Below are positions 38,296 through 49,812 of a stretch of 64,000 bases of DNA, piece after piece. Each line of letters starts with the position of its first letter. Positions within the stretch are counted from its first letter, which is position 1. The DNA is taken from positions 124,001 through 188,000 of the forward strand of contig NC_014107.1 of the NCBI RefSeq assembly GCF_000025565.1, written 5' to 3'. The stretch is from Enterobacter cloacae subsp. cloacae ATCC 13047. Lineage in GTDB: Bacteria; Pseudomonadota; Gammaproteobacteria; Enterobacterales; Enterobacteriaceae. Position numbers and translations under genes: made by a program. The notes below the pieces were generated by a model. That model ran no database searches, was not told where the DNA came from, and saw only the letters and a program-made list of their open reading frames with translations.

Positions 38296-38741
38296 TTCCG
38301 CCGCTCCTGTGCTCTTTGGCGAATCAACCGGCCAAGGGGCCTCGACGCGAAAACCAGCAGCATCACGCCTATCGGATACCAGGTCGAGAAGACCACCAAG
38401 GCATCGAAGGCTGGCCGTCCGGTGTTGGTAGGCAGTACGGCGGTCACAGCCATCAACCCGCCGACCGTCCAGATGATGCGCCACACGTAGGGCATCACGC
38501 GGGGCACGTAGCCGTCATCGAAAGCGGTCTGGTAGTAGCGGCGCAGGCCGCGCTCGGCAAGCGCCTGGCGCTGCCGCTCCGACAGCGCATCCGTCCGGCC
38601 ATACCAGCGCCGGAATGGTGGACAGCGCAGCAGCAAAGGGGTGAAGAGGATCATCACCGCCACGATCGCGACACCCCACGCCATGACGGCGCCGGCATCG
38701 GGCCGCTTGGCGTTCTCGATCACGGGCGCGAAGACGCCCGG
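38292..38741 (-). pseudogene. Membrane protein truncated at its 5' end by the Tn402-type end
   Basis: Reads from the junction at about 38741 to the stop at 38292 (about 150 codons). Three hydrophobic segments are visible: AWGVAIVAVMILFTPLLL, IIWTVGGLMAVTAVL and STWYPIGVMLLVF. A long charged loop (SERQRQALAERGLRRYYQ) lies between the first two. The 5' end is replaced by the tni-side repeat at 38742, so the native start is lost. Family unknown. Confidence 0.6.
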
Positions 38742-38766
38742 TGTCGTTTTCAGAAGACGACCGCAC
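38742..38766. repeat. Tn402/Tn5053-type 25-bp terminal repeat (tni end)
   Basis: Begins TGTCGTTTTCAGAAGACGAC, the conserved end of Tn402/Tn5053-family elements. Further TniA-binding-like repeats containing GTCGTCTGCACCAATC follow up to tniA. The matching repeat expected on the merR side is absent. Confidence 0.9.
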
Positions 38767-38884
38767 CATCTGACTGGATGTAACGCCTGGTGTGCATACG
38801 GCTCCTGACAGCCCAATATCAGGAGTCGTCTGCACCAATCTCGACTATGCTCAATACTCGTGTGCACCAAAGCGAGGTTTGGGC

Positions 38885-40564
38885 ATGACATCAGACACTC
38901 CACCGATTGCCGCGCAAGGCGTGGCCACCCTGCCCGACGAGGCATGGGCGCAAGCCCGGCACCGGACGGAAATCATCGGGCCACTGGCAGCGCTTGAGGT
39001 GGTCGGGCATGAAGCCGCCGATGAGGCAGCCCAAGCGCTGGGCCTGTCCCGGCGACAGGTATATGTCCTGATCCGTCGCGCCCGGCAGGGTACTGGCCTG
39101 GTAACAGACCTGACGCCCGGCCGATCCGGCGGCGGCAAAGGCAAGGGGCGCTTGCCGGAACCGGTCGAGCGCATCATCCGCGAGCTGCTGCAAAAGCGCT
39201 TCCTGACCAAGCAGAAACGCAGCCTGGCGGCGTTCCACCGCGAAGTCGCGCAGGCGTGCAAAACCCAGAAGCTGCCGGTGCCGGCGCGCAACACCGTGGC
39301 CCAGCGGATTGCCGGACTACATCCGGCGAAAATAGCCCGCAGCCGGGGCGGGCAGGACGCTGCCCGTCCCTTGCAAGGCGCGGGTGGCATTCCGCCCGAA
39401 GTCACCATGCCGCTGGAACAGGTGCAGATCGACCACACCGTCATCGACCTGATCGTGGTCGACGAGCGCGACCGGCAACCGATTGGCCGCCCATATTTGA
39501 CCCTCGCCATCGACGTGTTCACGCGCTGCGTACTCGGCATGGTGGTCACGCTGGAAGCGCCGTCCGCCGTCTCGGTCGGCCTATGCCTCGCGCATGCCGC
39601 CTGCGACAAGCGGCCCTGGCTGGAAGGGCTGAATGTGGAAATGGACTGGCCGATGAGCGGCAAGCCCAGGCTGCTCTATCTGGACAACGCGGCCGAGTTC
39701 AAAAGCGAAGCGCTGCGCCGTGGCTGCGAACAGCATGGCATCCGGCTGGACTATCGCCCACCAGGCCAGCCGCACTACGGCGGCATCGTGGAACGGATCA
39801 TCGGCACGGCGATGCAGATGATCCACGACGAATTACCGGGGACGACCTTCTCCAATCCCGGCCAGCGCGGCGAGTACGATTCCGAGAAGATGGCCACCCT
39901 GACGCTGCGCGAGCTGGAGCGCTGGCTCGCGTTGGCGGTAGGCACCTATCACGGCTCCGTGCACAACGGCCTGCTCCAGCCGCCGGCCGCGCGCTGGGCC
40001 GAGGCCGTGGAGCGCGTTGGCGTCCCGGCCGTCGTTACCCGCCCCACCGCGTTTTTGGTCGATTTCCTGCCGGTGATCCGCCGCACCCTGACCCGCACCG
40101 GCTTTGTCATCGACCACATCCACTACTACGCCGACGCCCTCAAGCCGTGGATTGCCCGGCGCGAGCGCTTGCCCGCCTTCCTGATCCGGCGCGATCCGCG
40201 CGACATCAGCCGCATCTGGGTACTGGAACCGGAAGGTCAGCACTATCTGGAGATCCACTACCGCACCTTGTCCCATCCGGCCGTCACCCTCTGGGAACAA
40301 CGCCAGGCGCTGGCCAAATTGCGTCAGCTCGGGCGCGAGCAGGTGGACGAGTCGGCGCTGTTCCGCATGATCGGGCAGATGCGCGAGATCGTGACCACCG
40401 CCCAGAAGGCCACGCGCAAGGCGCGGCGCGACGCTGATCGCCGCCAGCACCTCAAGACGTCGGAGCCACCGGCCAAGCCCATACCGCCGGATGTGGACAT
40501 GGCTGACCCGCAGGCAGACAACCTGCCGCCGGCCAAACCGTTCGATCAGATCGAGGAGTGGTAG
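38885..40564 (+). CDS. tniA: TniA: DDE transposase of the Tn5053/Tn402 family
   Basis: 559 aa from ATG 38885, the usual TniA length. N-terminal HTH (SRRQVYVLIRRARQ), rve-type catalytic core with QIDHTVIDL (D), YLDNAAEF (D) and GGIVERIIGT (E), then a Mu-type C-terminal beta-barrel region. Works with TniB and TniQ; target choice by this family favours res sites. It appears complete, followed by tniB with a 2-bp gap. Confidence 0.95.
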   Translation: MTSDTPPIAAQGVATLPDEAWAQARHRTEIIGPLAALEVVGHEAADEAAQALGLSRRQVYVLIRRARQGTGLVTDLTPGRSGGGKGKGRLPEPVERIIRELLQKRFLTKQKRSLAAFHREVAQACKTQKLPVPARNTVAQRIAGLHPAKIARSRGGQDAARPLQGAGGIPPEVTMPLEQVQIDHTVIDLIVVDERDRQPIGRPYLTLAIDVFTRCVLGMVVTLEAPSAVSVGLCLAHAACDKRPWLEGLNVEMDWPMSGKPRLLYLDNAAEFKSEALRRGCEQHGIRLDYRPPGQPHYGGIVERIIGTAMQMIHDELPGTTFSNPGQRGEYDSEKMATLTLRELERWLALAVGTYHGSVHNGLLQPPAARWAEAVERVGVPAVVTRPTAFLVDFLPVIRRTLTRTGFVIDHIHYYADALKPWIARRERLPAFLIRRDPRDISRIWVLEPEGQHYLEIHYRTLSHPAVTLWEQRQALAKLRQLGREQVDESALFRMIGQMREIVTTAQKATRKARRDADRRQHLKTSEPPAKPIPPDVDMADPQADNLPPAKPFDQIEEW

Positions 40565-40566
40565 CC

Positions 40567-41475
40567 GTGGACGAATATCCCGTCATTGACCTGTCCCACC
40601 TGCTGCCAGCGGCACAGGGTTTGGCCAGGCTGCCGGCAGACGAGCGCATCCAGCGCATTCGCGCCGACCGCTGGATCGGCTACCCGCGCGCGGTCGAGGC
40701 GCTGAACCGGCTGGAAACTCTGTATGCGTGGCCGAACAAGCAACGCATGCCAAACCTGCTGCTGGTCGGCCCCACCAACAACGGCAAGTCGATGATCGTC
40801 GAGAAATTCCGGCGGGCGCACCCGGTCGGCACCGACGCTGACCAAGAACATATCCCGGTGCTGGTCGTGCAGATGCCGTCAGAGCCATCGGTGATCCGCT
40901 TCTATGTCGCGCTGCTGGCTGCGATGGGCGCGCCGCTGCGCCCGCGCCCACGGCTGCCGGAAATGGAGCAACTGGCGCTGGCCCTGCTGCGCAAGGTCGG
41001 CGTGCGCATGCTGGTGATCGACGAACTGCACAATGTACTGGCTGGCAACAGCGTTAACCGGCGCGAGTTCCTCAACCTGCTGCGCTTCCTCGGCAACGAG
41101 CTGCGTATCCCCCTGGTCGGGGTCGGCACGCGCGAGGCGTACCTGGCCATCCGTTCGGACGATCAGTTGGAAAACCGCTTCGAGCCGATGCTGCTGCCGC
41201 CGTGGGAGGCCAATGAGGACTGCTGCTCGCTGCTGGCCAGCTTCGCGGCGTCACTCCCGCTACGGCGGCCATCCCCGATTGCCACGCTGGACATGGCCCG
41301 CTACCTGCTCACCCGGAGCGAAGGCACCATCGGCGAGCTTGCACATCTGCTGGTGGCGGCGGCCGTCGCCGCCGTGGAGAGTGGCGAGGAAGCGATCAAC
41401 CACCGCACGCTCAGCATGGCCGACTACATCGGCCCCAGTGAGCGGCGGCGACAGTTCGAGCGGGAACTGATGTGA
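40567..41475 (+). CDS. tniB: TniB: AAA+ ATPase transposition helper
   Basis: 302 aa from GTG 40567 (the known TniB length; another in-frame GTG is 9 bp earlier). Walker A GPTNNGKS near residue 65, Walker B MLVIDELHNV, sensor-type GVGTREAY. Like MuB/TnsC it would mark target DNA for TniA. Overlaps tniQ by 4 bp. Confidence 0.94.
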   Translation: MDEYPVIDLSHLLPAAQGLARLPADERIQRIRADRWIGYPRAVEALNRLETLYAWPNKQRMPNLLLVGPTNNGKSMIVEKFRRAHPVGTDADQEHIPVLVVQMPSEPSVIRFYVALLAAMGAPLRPRPRLPEMEQLALALLRKVGVRMLVIDELHNVLAGNSVNRREFLNLLRFLGNELRIPLVGVGTREAYLAIRSDDQLENRFEPMLLPPWEANEDCCSLLASFAASLPLRRPSPIATLDMARYLLTRSEGTIGELAHLLVAAAVAAVESGEEAINHRTLSMADYIGPSERRRQFERELM

Positions 41476-42689
41476 AGTCCGCGCCGCGCTGGCCGCTGCA
41501 TCCGGCACCCAAGGAAGGCGAAGCCCTGTCCTCATGGCTCAACCGGGTCGCCGCCTGCTACCAGATGGACGTGCACGAGCTGCTGGCCCACGATCTTGGT
41601 CACAGCCAACTTGATGACCTGGATACCGCACCATCCTTGTCGTTGCTGACGGCGCTCTGCCAGCGCAGTGGCGTCGAGCTGGAGCGGTTGCGCAGCATGA
41701 GTCTTGCAGGCTGGGTGCCGTGGCTGCTCGACAGTCTCGACGATTCGGTACCAGCAGCCTTGGAAACCTATACATTCCAATGCGCGGTGCTCCTGCCCAA
41801 GCGCACCCGCAAGGTGCGGTCCATCACTCGCTGGCGTGCCTGGCTACCGAGCCAGACGATTCGCCGGGCGTGTCCGCAGTGTCTGAACGATCCAACGAAT
41901 CAAGCTGTGCTACTCGTCTGGCAGCTCCCCTTGATGCTGAGCTGCCCGCAGCATGGCTGCTGGCTGGAGTCCTACTGGGGCATGCCCGGCCGGTATCTTC
42001 AGTGGGAAATCGCCGATGCTGCGCCGCGCCCTGCCGATGACGCAATCGCCTGCATGGACCGGCGCACCTGGCAGGCGCTGACGACGGGTTTTGTGGAGCT
42101 GCCGCGTCGGCGTGTCCACGCCGGCTTGTGGTTCCGGCTGCTGCGCACCCTGCTTGATGAGCTGAACACGCCGCTCTCGCACTGCGGCAGTTGCTCGGCG
42201 AGCATCCGCCATGTCTGGGAGCGCTGCGGCCATCCGCTGCGCGCCGGGCAGAGTCTGTGGCGTCCCTACGAGATTCTGGCCCCGGCGGTGCAGTGGCAGA
42301 TGCTGGAGGCGGCGGCCACCGCCATCACGCTGATCGAGTCAAAGGCGCTGATCCCGCGCGGGGAACAGGCCGCGCTGTTTCAGACGGAGCCGTACACTGG
42401 TTTCACCAACGGCCTGCCGGCGAAGGTGCCGAAGCCGGAACCCATCAACCACTGGCAACGAGCAGCCCAGGCCATCGATGAGGCCATCATTGAAGCGCGA
42501 CACAACCCGGAGACGGCCCGCTTGCTGTTCACACTGGCGTCCTACGGGCGACGCGACCCCGAATCCCTGGAACGTTTGCGCGCCACGTTCACCAAGGAGG
42601 GCATCCCGCCGGAGTTTTTGTCACATTACGAGCCTGAATGGCCGTTTGCAGGTCTTAGACTAAATGACGGGTTAAGTGACAGTTTTTGA
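41472..42689 (+). CDS. tniQ: TniQ: transposition target-selection protein
   Basis: 405 aa. Begins with the TniQ-family block (HPAPKEGEALSSWLNRVAAC), and has Cys pairs CPQC.. with a later CPQHG, and CGSC, typical zinc-finger positions of TniQ/TnsD. Required with TniA and TniB for cointegrate formation. A res-like region follows before tniR. Confidence 0.93.
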   Translation: MKSAPRWPLHPAPKEGEALSSWLNRVAACYQMDVHELLAHDLGHSQLDDLDTAPSLSLLTALCQRSGVELERLRSMSLAGWVPWLLDSLDDSVPAALETYTFQCAVLLPKRTRKVRSITRWRAWLPSQTIRRACPQCLNDPTNQAVLLVWQLPLMLSCPQHGCWLESYWGMPGRYLQWEIADAAPRPADDAIACMDRRTWQALTTGFVELPRRRVHAGLWFRLLRTLLDELNTPLSHCGSCSASIRHVWERCGHPLRAGQSLWRPYEILAPAVQWQMLEAAATAITLIESKALIPRGEQAALFQTEPYTGFTNGLPAKVPKPEPINHWQRAAQAIDEAIIEARHNPETARLLFTLASYGRRDPESLERLRATFTKEGIPPEFLSHYEPEWPFAGLRLNDGLSDSF

Positions 42690-42712
42690 CGGCGAGAGCT
42701 TTCTGGCTCACA

Positions 42713-42742
42713 CTGTCACATAATCGAACGTATATGTGACAG
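42713..42742. promoter_or_regulatory. res-like inverted repeat between tniQ and tniR
   Basis: CTGTCACATA and TATGTGACAG are perfect 10-bp inverted arms with a 10-bp spacer, 8 bp upstream of tniR. A further GTGACAG copy lies at about 42677. This is the position of the TniR resolution site in Tn402/Tn5053. Confidence 0.7.
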
Positions 42743-42749
42743 GTACGAC

Positions 42750-43364
42750 ATGCTGATAGGCTACATGCGGGTATCGAAGGCGGACGGCTCCCAGGCTACC
42801 GATTTGCAGCGCGACGCGCTGATTGCCGCCGGGGTCGATCCAGTACATCTTTACGAGGACCAGGCATCCGGCATGCGCGAGGATCGGCCCGGCTTGACGA
42901 GCTGCCTGAAGGCGTTGCGAACTGGCGACACACTGGTCGTGTGGAAACTGGATCGGCTCGGACGCGACCTGCGACATCTCATCAACACCGTGCACGACCT
43001 GACTGGGCGCGGCATCGGCTTGAAGGTATTAACCGGGCACGGCGCGGCCATCGACACCACGACCGCCGCCGGCAAGCTGGTCTTTGGCATCTTCGCCGCC
43101 CTGGCCGAGTTCGAGCGCGAGTTGATCGCGGAGCGCACGATTGCCGGCCTAGCCTCGGCCCGCGCGCGCGGGCGGAAAGGCGGCCGGCCGTTCAAGATGA
43201 CCGCCGCCAAGCTGCGGCTGGCGATGGCGGCAATGGGTCAGCCAGAGACCAAGGTCGGCGACCTGTGCCAGGAACTTGGCGTCACGCGGCAGACCCTGTA
43301 TCGGCATGTTTCACCCAAGGGTGAGCTACGTCCAGATGGCGAGAAGCTACTCAGCCGAATTTGA
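42750..43364 (+). CDS. tniR: TniR: serine resolvase
   Basis: 204 aa. Catalytic Ser in MLIGYMRVSKADGSQ, DQASGMREDRPGL, VVWKLDRLGRDLRH, and a C-terminal HTH (VGDLCQELGVTRQTLYRH). Resolves Tni-made cointegrates at the adjacent res. Complete. Faces the mer genes tail to tail (52 bp to merE). Confidence 0.94.
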   Translation: MLIGYMRVSKADGSQATDLQRDALIAAGVDPVHLYEDQASGMREDRPGLTSCLKALRTGDTLVVWKLDRLGRDLRHLINTVHDLTGRGIGLKVLTGHGAAIDTTTAAGKLVFGIFAALAEFERELIAERTIAGLASARARGRKGGRPFKMTAAKLRLAMAAMGQPETKVGDLCQELGVTRQTLYRHVSPKGELRPDGEKLLSRI

Positions 43365-43416
43365 TGCCGGCATGAGGCAACGTAGCGACAGCGTGGTTTG
43401 TCTCAATGGGAAGCGC

Positions 43417-43653
43417 TCATGATCGATCTTTGAAGGCCCGCAGCAGTCGTGTCACAGACAGGACGAACAAACCGGTCAGCGTGAGGGCTGCGATACCCCA
43501 GTACTCTCCGATGAACGCGCCGGCCGTCGTGCCGGCCAGCACAATGGCGAGAATCGGCAAATGGCAGGGACAGGTGAGCACGGCCAGCGCGCCCCACAGG
43601 TAGCCGGTGATCGGTTTGTGCGTCTCGGACGGCAAGCGCTCGGGGCTGTTCAT
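43417..43653 (-). CDS. merE: MerE: small mercury transport protein
   Basis: 78 aa, two hydrophobic segments, with the paired cysteines in [10 protein letters not shown] near residue 30. Inner-membrane protein linked with uptake of Hg(II) and methylmercury. Overlaps the end of merD by 4 bp; last gene of the mer operon. Confidence 0.93.
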   Translation of the reverse strand: MNSPERLPSETHKPITGYLWGALAVLTCPCHLPILAIVLAGTTAGAFIGEYWGIAALTLTGLFVLSVTRLLRAFKDRS

Positions 43654-44015
43654 GGCAGACTCTCCGCGTGCTGTGCCGGCTCGGTCGGCATGGTGGCCAA
43701 CTGCACCTCCAGATCGGCCAACGCTTCGCGCCGACGCTCGACGAACTGGCGCAGAACGGCAAGCTGCGCGGCCGCTTCATCGCCGTCCGCAGCATCCAGC
43801 GCCCGGCACAGCCGCGCCAGCGCGTCCAGGCCGATGCCCGCCTCGAAGGCCGCCCGCACGAAGCACAGCCGTTGCAAGGCGGCATCATCGAACAGGCCAT
43901 AGCCGCCCGGGGTGCACGCCACCGGACGCAGCAATCCGCGCAGCAGGTAGTCGCGCACGATATGCACGCTCACCCCGGCATCAAGGGCCAGCCGGGACAC
44001 GGTGTAGGCGCTCAT
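43650..44015 (-). CDS. merD: MerD: secondary regulator of the mer operon
   Basis: 121 aa, MerR-like: N-terminal winged HTH ([20 protein letters not shown]) and a helical C-terminus, but lacking the mercury-binding cysteines of MerR. It down-regulates mer transcription after detoxification. Lies 17 bp after merA. Confidence 0.93.
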   Translation of the reverse strand: MSAYTVSRLALDAGVSVHIVRDYLLRGLLRPVACTPGGYGLFDDAALQRLCFVRAAFEAGIGLDALARLCRALDAADGDEAAAQLAVLRQFVERRREALADLEVQLATMPTEPAQHAESLP

Positions 44016-44031
44016 TGAAAACCTCCTTTTT

Positions 44032-46198
<2,167 letters not shown>

Positions 46199-46213
46199 GG
46201 TGAACTCCTGTGA

Positions 46214-46564
46214 TCAATAGAAAAATGGCACGACGTAGGGAAATCCGAGCGCGACCAAAACCAGCACGGCCACGCCCCAGAAAATGAGCTTGTAAGTAGC
46301 TCGCACTTGGGGAATCGCGCAAACCTCACCCGGTTTGCAGGCGGCTGACGGCCGGTAGATGCGCCGCCAGGCGAAGAACAACGCCACCAGCGCCACGCCG
46401 ATAAAGATGGGGCGATAGGGTTCCAACACCGTCAAGTTGCCGATCCAAGCGCCGCTGAACCCCAAGGCGATCAGAACCAGCGGCCCGAGGCAGCAAGCCG
46501 AGGCGAGGATGGCGGCCAGCCCGCCAGTGAAGAGCGCGCCGCGCCCGTTTTGAGGTTCAGACAT
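46214..46564 (-). CDS. merT: MerT: inner-membrane mercury transporter
   Basis: 116 aa from ATG 46564 (a longer open frame upstream runs through the operator). Three hydrophobic segments; Cys pair SACCLGP in the first helix and ACKPGEVC in the cytoplasmic loop. First gene of merTPFADE, driven by the promoter at 46600-46630. Confidence 0.95.
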   Translation of the reverse strand: MSEPQNGRGALFTGGLAAILASACCLGPLVLIALGFSGAWIGNLTVLEPYRPIFIGVALVALFFAWRRIYRPSAACKPGEVCAIPQVRATYKLIFWGVAVLVLVALGFPYVVPFFY

Positions 46565-46599
46565 ACGTTTGTCCTTTCGAATCTGAATTGGATAGCTTA

Positions 46600-46630
46600 A
46601 GCTTACTTCCGTAGTTATGTACGGAGTCAA
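46600..46630 (-). promoter_or_regulatory. mer promoter/operator with MerR-type 19-bp spacer
   Basis: On the minus strand TTGACT (-35, 46630-46625) and TAAGCT (-10, 46605-46600) are separated by 19 bp, the over-long spacer that MerR-Hg untwists. The spacer holds the dyad CCGTA-N6-TACGG. The divergent merR promoter overlaps this site. Confidence 0.92.
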
Positions 46631-46635
46631 GCGAT

Positions 46636-47070
46636 ATGGAAAACAATTTGGAGAACCTGACCATTGGCGTTTTCGCCAGGACGGCCGGGGTCAATGTGGA
46701 GACCATCCGGTTCTATCAGCGCAAGGGCTTGCTCCCGGAACCGGACAAGCCTTACGGCAGCATTCGCCGCTATGGCGAGACGGATGTAACGCGGGTGCGC
46801 TTCGTGAAATCAGCCCAGCGGTTGGGTTTCAGCCTGGATGAGATCGCCGAGCTGCTGCGGCTGGAGGATGGCACCCATTGCGAGGAAGCCAGCAGCCTGG
46901 CCGAGCACAAGCTCAAGGACGTGCGCGAGAGGATGGCTGACCTGGCGCGCATGGAGGCCGTGCTGTCTGATTTGGTGTGCGCCTGCCATGCGCGGAAGGG
47001 GAACGTTTCCTGCCCGCTGATTGCGTCACTGCAAGGGAAGAAAGAACCGCGCAGTGCGGACGCGGTGTAG
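46636..47070 (+). CDS. merR: MerR: mercury-responsive regulator
   Basis: 144 aa. N-terminal winged HTH ([20 protein letters not shown]), dimer helix, and the three Hg-binding cysteines: THCEEAS (about C82) and [15 protein letters not shown] (about C117 and C126). Represses without mercury and activates merT with it. Divergent from merT. The Tn21-type end lies 16 bp downstream of its stop. Confidence 0.96.
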   Translation: MENNLENLTIGVFARTAGVNVETIRFYQRKGLLPEPDKPYGSIRRYGETDVTRVRFVKSAQRLGFSLDEIAELLRLEDGTHCEEASSLAEHKLKDVRERMADLARMEAVLSDLVCACHARKGNVSCPLIASLQGKKEPRSADAV

Positions 47071-47086
47071 CCCGAGGGAACTACGC

Positions 47087-47102
47087 CTTAGCGTGCTTTA
47101 TT
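47087..47102. repeat. Inner 16 bp of the right Tn21-type inverted repeat
   Basis: CTTAGCGTGCTTTATT, the reverse complement of 37362-37377. The other 22 bp are at 48430-48451. Confidence 0.9.
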
Positions 47103-47169
47103 TAATGAGATGGTCACTCCCTCCTTCCCGGTACTATGCTGAGGACAGGCTTTCATTCGGAGAACTATC

Positions 47170-48174
47170 ATGGAAAACATTGCGCTCATTGGTATCGATC
47201 TGGGTAAAAACTCTTTCCATATTCATTGCCAGGATCGTCGCGGGAAGGCTGTTTACCGTAAAAAATTTACCCGGCCAAAGTTGATCGAATTTTTGGCGAC
47301 ATGCCCCGCTACAACCATCGCAATGGAAGCCTGTGGCGGTTCTCACTTTATGGCACGCAAGTTGGAAGAGTTGGGGCATTCCCCAAAGCTGATATCACCA
47401 CAATTTGTCCGCCCGTTCGTTAAAAGCAATAAAAACGACTTTGTCGACGCCGAAGCTATTTGTGAAGCTGCATCGCGTCCGTCTATGCGTTTTGTGCAGC
47501 CCAGAACGGAATCTCAGCAGGCAATGCGGGCTCTGCATCGTGTCCGTGAATCCCTGGTTCAGGATAAGGTAAAAACAACCAATCAAATGCATGCTTTTCT
47601 GCTGGAATTTGGCATTAGCGTTCCCCGAGGAGCTGCCGTTATTAGCCGACTGAGTACCATTCTTGAGGATAATAGTTTGCCTCTTTACCTCAGCCAGTTA
47701 TTGCTGAAATTACAACAGCATTATCACTATCTTGTGGAGCAGATTAAAGATTTGGAATCCCAGTTGAAACGAAAGTTGGACGAAGATGAGGTTGGACAGC
47801 GCTTGCTGAGCATTCCCTGCGTCGGAACACTGACAGCGAGTACTATTTCAACTGAGATTGGCGACGGGAAGCAGTACGCCAGCAGCCGTGACTTTGCGGC
47901 GGCAACAGGGCTTGTACCTCGGCAGTACAGCACGGGAGGTAGGACGACATTGCTGGGAATTAGTAAGCGAGGTAATAAAAAGATCCGAACTTTGTTGGTT
48001 CAATGTGCCAGGGTATTCATACAAAAACTGGAACACCAGTCTGGCAAATTGGCCGATTGGGTCAGGGATTTACTGTGCCGGAAAAGCAACTTTGTCGTCA
48101 CTTGTGCTCTGGCAAACAAGCTGGCCAGAATAGCCTGGGCCCTAACGGCACGACAGCAAACTTATGTAGCATAA
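47170..48174 (+). CDS. IS110-family (IS1111 group) transposase, copy 2
   Basis: 334 aa, same residues as the copy at 36290-37294: DEDD motifs IGIDLGKNSF, MEACGGSH, KNDFVDAEAI, and the STGGRTT serine region. Complete. GGAGAACTATC precedes the ATG. Confidence 0.94.
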   Translation: MENIALIGIDLGKNSFHIHCQDRRGKAVYRKKFTRPKLIEFLATCPATTIAMEACGGSHFMARKLEELGHSPKLISPQFVRPFVKSNKNDFVDAEAICEAASRPSMRFVQPRTESQQAMRALHRVRESLVQDKVKTTNQMHAFLLEFGISVPRGAAVISRLSTILEDNSLPLYLSQLLLKLQQHYHYLVEQIKDLESQLKRKLDEDEVGQRLLSIPCVGTLTASTISTEIGDGKQYASSRDFAAATGLVPRQYSTGGRTTLLGISKRGNKKIRTLLVQCARVFIQKLEHQSGKLADWVRDLLCRKSNFVVTCALANKLARIAWALTARQQTYVA

Positions 48175-48429
48175 CGGCAGAAATACACCGGTTTAAAGAA
48201 TTACTGATCTGGTTTTGCGAATACTGATATTGATGATACTAACGGCCCACCGGCCTGTTGAGGAACCTGTAAAACGGAAAGGCTCATTGAAGCCGTATAT
48301 TTTCTGGAGGTTCATCAGGCGCGGAACTCATCAAGGCGCGGGAATAAAATCCCATTCAGACGCCGGATAGATTCAAGCAAGCCAACTTGTCGTCAAAATC
48401 GGTGTTGCAAAAACGGGAGTGACCATAGA
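48175..48429 (+). ncRNA. Candidate bridge-RNA region of IS5075-like copy 2
   Basis: Same 255-bp non-coding end as copy 1. AAAACGGAAA at 48271-48280 matches the target repeat across the insertion point. Inferred, not demonstrated. Confidence 0.45.
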
Positions 48430-48451
48430 TTCCGTTTTCTGAGGCGACTCC
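48430..48451. repeat. Outer 22 bp of the right Tn21-type inverted repeat
   Basis: Begins TTCCGTTTTCTGAGGCGACT. It differs from the left repeat at two positions near the outer end, so the two ends are not identical copies. Confidence 0.85.
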
Positions 48452-48567
48452 AACGTCAGAAAAGACCGTGCGGTCGACTTTTGATATTTCGTGCTGTCGC
48501 CTTCTGAAAGTGACACCCGGAGCACCGATCATCCAGAACAGCGCAATGTGCTGATGGAAGGAGAGCT

Positions 48568-48894
48568 TCATTTGCTCATCCACTTGCGCAGCAGGCGCTT
48601 TTTCAGGGAGGCGCGTTCTTGCGGGTTGCGTCCCTTGTGATTGGCGATGCGATCCGCCGTGGCGGCCTGGCGCTTGACGGGCCAGTAGGAGCGGCCATCC
48701 TTGCCCATCGACCAGACGCTGCTGGCCTGGTTTTCCAGCAGGGGCAGATGGGCGCTCAGGGCTTCGGGCGACGCGCTGGTCAGCGCCGTGCGCTCACGGG
48801 TGCGCCAGCGCTGATGCCAGAGCTTCTTGTCCTCGCGCTCGCTGCCGCAGGTCGTGTGCCCGACGATGGGTGTTTTGCGGCGGCTGCGGCTCAT
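48568..48894 (-). CDS. Hypothetical 108-aa basic protein
   Basis: Begins MSRSRRKTPIVGHTTCGSER. Rich in Arg/Lys/Ser, predicted helical at the C-terminus (NPQERASLKKRLLRKWMSK). It may bind nucleic acid. Seen next to Tn21-like transposons as far as I recall, but no function is known to me. Confidence 0.55.
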   Translation of the reverse strand: MSRSRRKTPIVGHTTCGSEREDKKLWHQRWRTRERTALTSASPEALSAHLPLLENQASSVWSMGKDGRSYWPVKRQAATADRIANHKGRNPQERASLKKRLLRKWMSK

Positions 48895-49148
48895 AACGTA
48901 GTGGTCTCCAAGAACATTCAGGACTGATCCCAGGCGTCGATGGTCAAGACCTGATCGGCAGGACAGGCGGCTACGCGGTCGGGAACTGGATGGTGTTCAG
49001 TCTCATGCCGACCCCATTCGATTGATCGCGTCGCTTGCGGCACGCTGCGACGCAAGGAGGTTTGCGACCTGGTTTAGCAGCCGTGTCCGCTGCATGTCTG
49101 TTACCTATCTCCCCGACCGCTCATTGGACCAACTCCAGAGATTGGGCT

Positions 49149-49505
49149 CTATCGCTCAGCCAATACGAAACCGGCATTGGCTGATGCCACAACCGAGACG
49201 AACACAAATGGCTCGGTACCTGTATTTCGCGCCCCGTGCACTTGGCCCGGTCTTGCCACGGCTATCTCACCTTCCCTGAGGGCACGAACAATCCCATTGC
49301 CCTGAAAGTAATCAGCCATTCCCGACAAAACAGTCCACGTGTCTTGGCCGTGAGGATGAATGTGAGCCGCAATTTCCTGCCCGGGATGGACATGCCAAAC
49401 CACGATAATTGAGTCTCGGGTTTCAAGCACAACGGAACGAATAGGCTCGCCTTCGGACGGCTGAACATACTCGGCTACAGAAAATATTCTCGATTCAACA
49501 GTCAT
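49149..49505 (-). CDS. Small cupin-domain protein
   Basis: 118 aa from ATG 49505 (GAGGG upstream). A single cupin barrel: motif 1 HVHPGQEIAAHIHPHGQDTW supplies metal-binding His/Gln/His, and motif 2 is PGQVHGARNTGTEPFV. Could be a metal-dependent enzyme or ligand-binding protein. Lies upstream of, and divergent from, the tnpA remnant. Function not assignable. Confidence 0.75.
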   Translation of the reverse strand: MTVESRIFSVAEYVQPSEGEPIRSVVLETRDSIIVVWHVHPGQEIAAHIHPHGQDTWTVLSGMADYFQGNGIVRALREGEIAVARPGQVHGARNTGTEPFVFVSVVASANAGFVLAER

Positions 49506-49812
49506 CGGAGATCCCTCTTTCACAGTGCCCCCAGACAGGCTGGATATGAGTTCTAACTCGAATTTGAACGGGAGGCTGGTCGTGCGGTCGTGCAGTTGCC
49601 GATGAGCGTGTCGGCTGCTGCCTCCTTGCCCACCAGCGAACCAGACGGTCGCATGCGCATCCTTTCTTATCGAAACTCGTTGAGATGATATGCAATCAAG
49701 AATAGAATTTCAAGAACTATTTTCGAGAATCGCAATGCCTTGATTCCCGTGCCGCGCCGGTTGCCTTGGCGGGCTTGTCACAAACCTACGTTTTCAAGAA
49801 GAAGGAAACCGC
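49506..49812. other. 307-bp region between the cupin gene and tnpA
   Basis: No gene. The AT-rich stretch at about 49675-49740 stands out from the GC-rich surroundings and could be a relic res or promoter region for tnpA; I could not define subsites. Confidence 0.35.

Larger units (their letters stand above)
47103..48429 (+). mobile_element. IS5075/IS4321-like IS110-family element, copy 2 (1327 bp)
   Basis: Inserted at the same base of the right-hand 38-bp repeat as copy 1 in the left, in the same orientation relative to the repeat (transposase reading toward the transposon's outer end). Encoded protein is the same as copy 1, and the stretches of DNA I compared agree. Confidence 0.93.
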
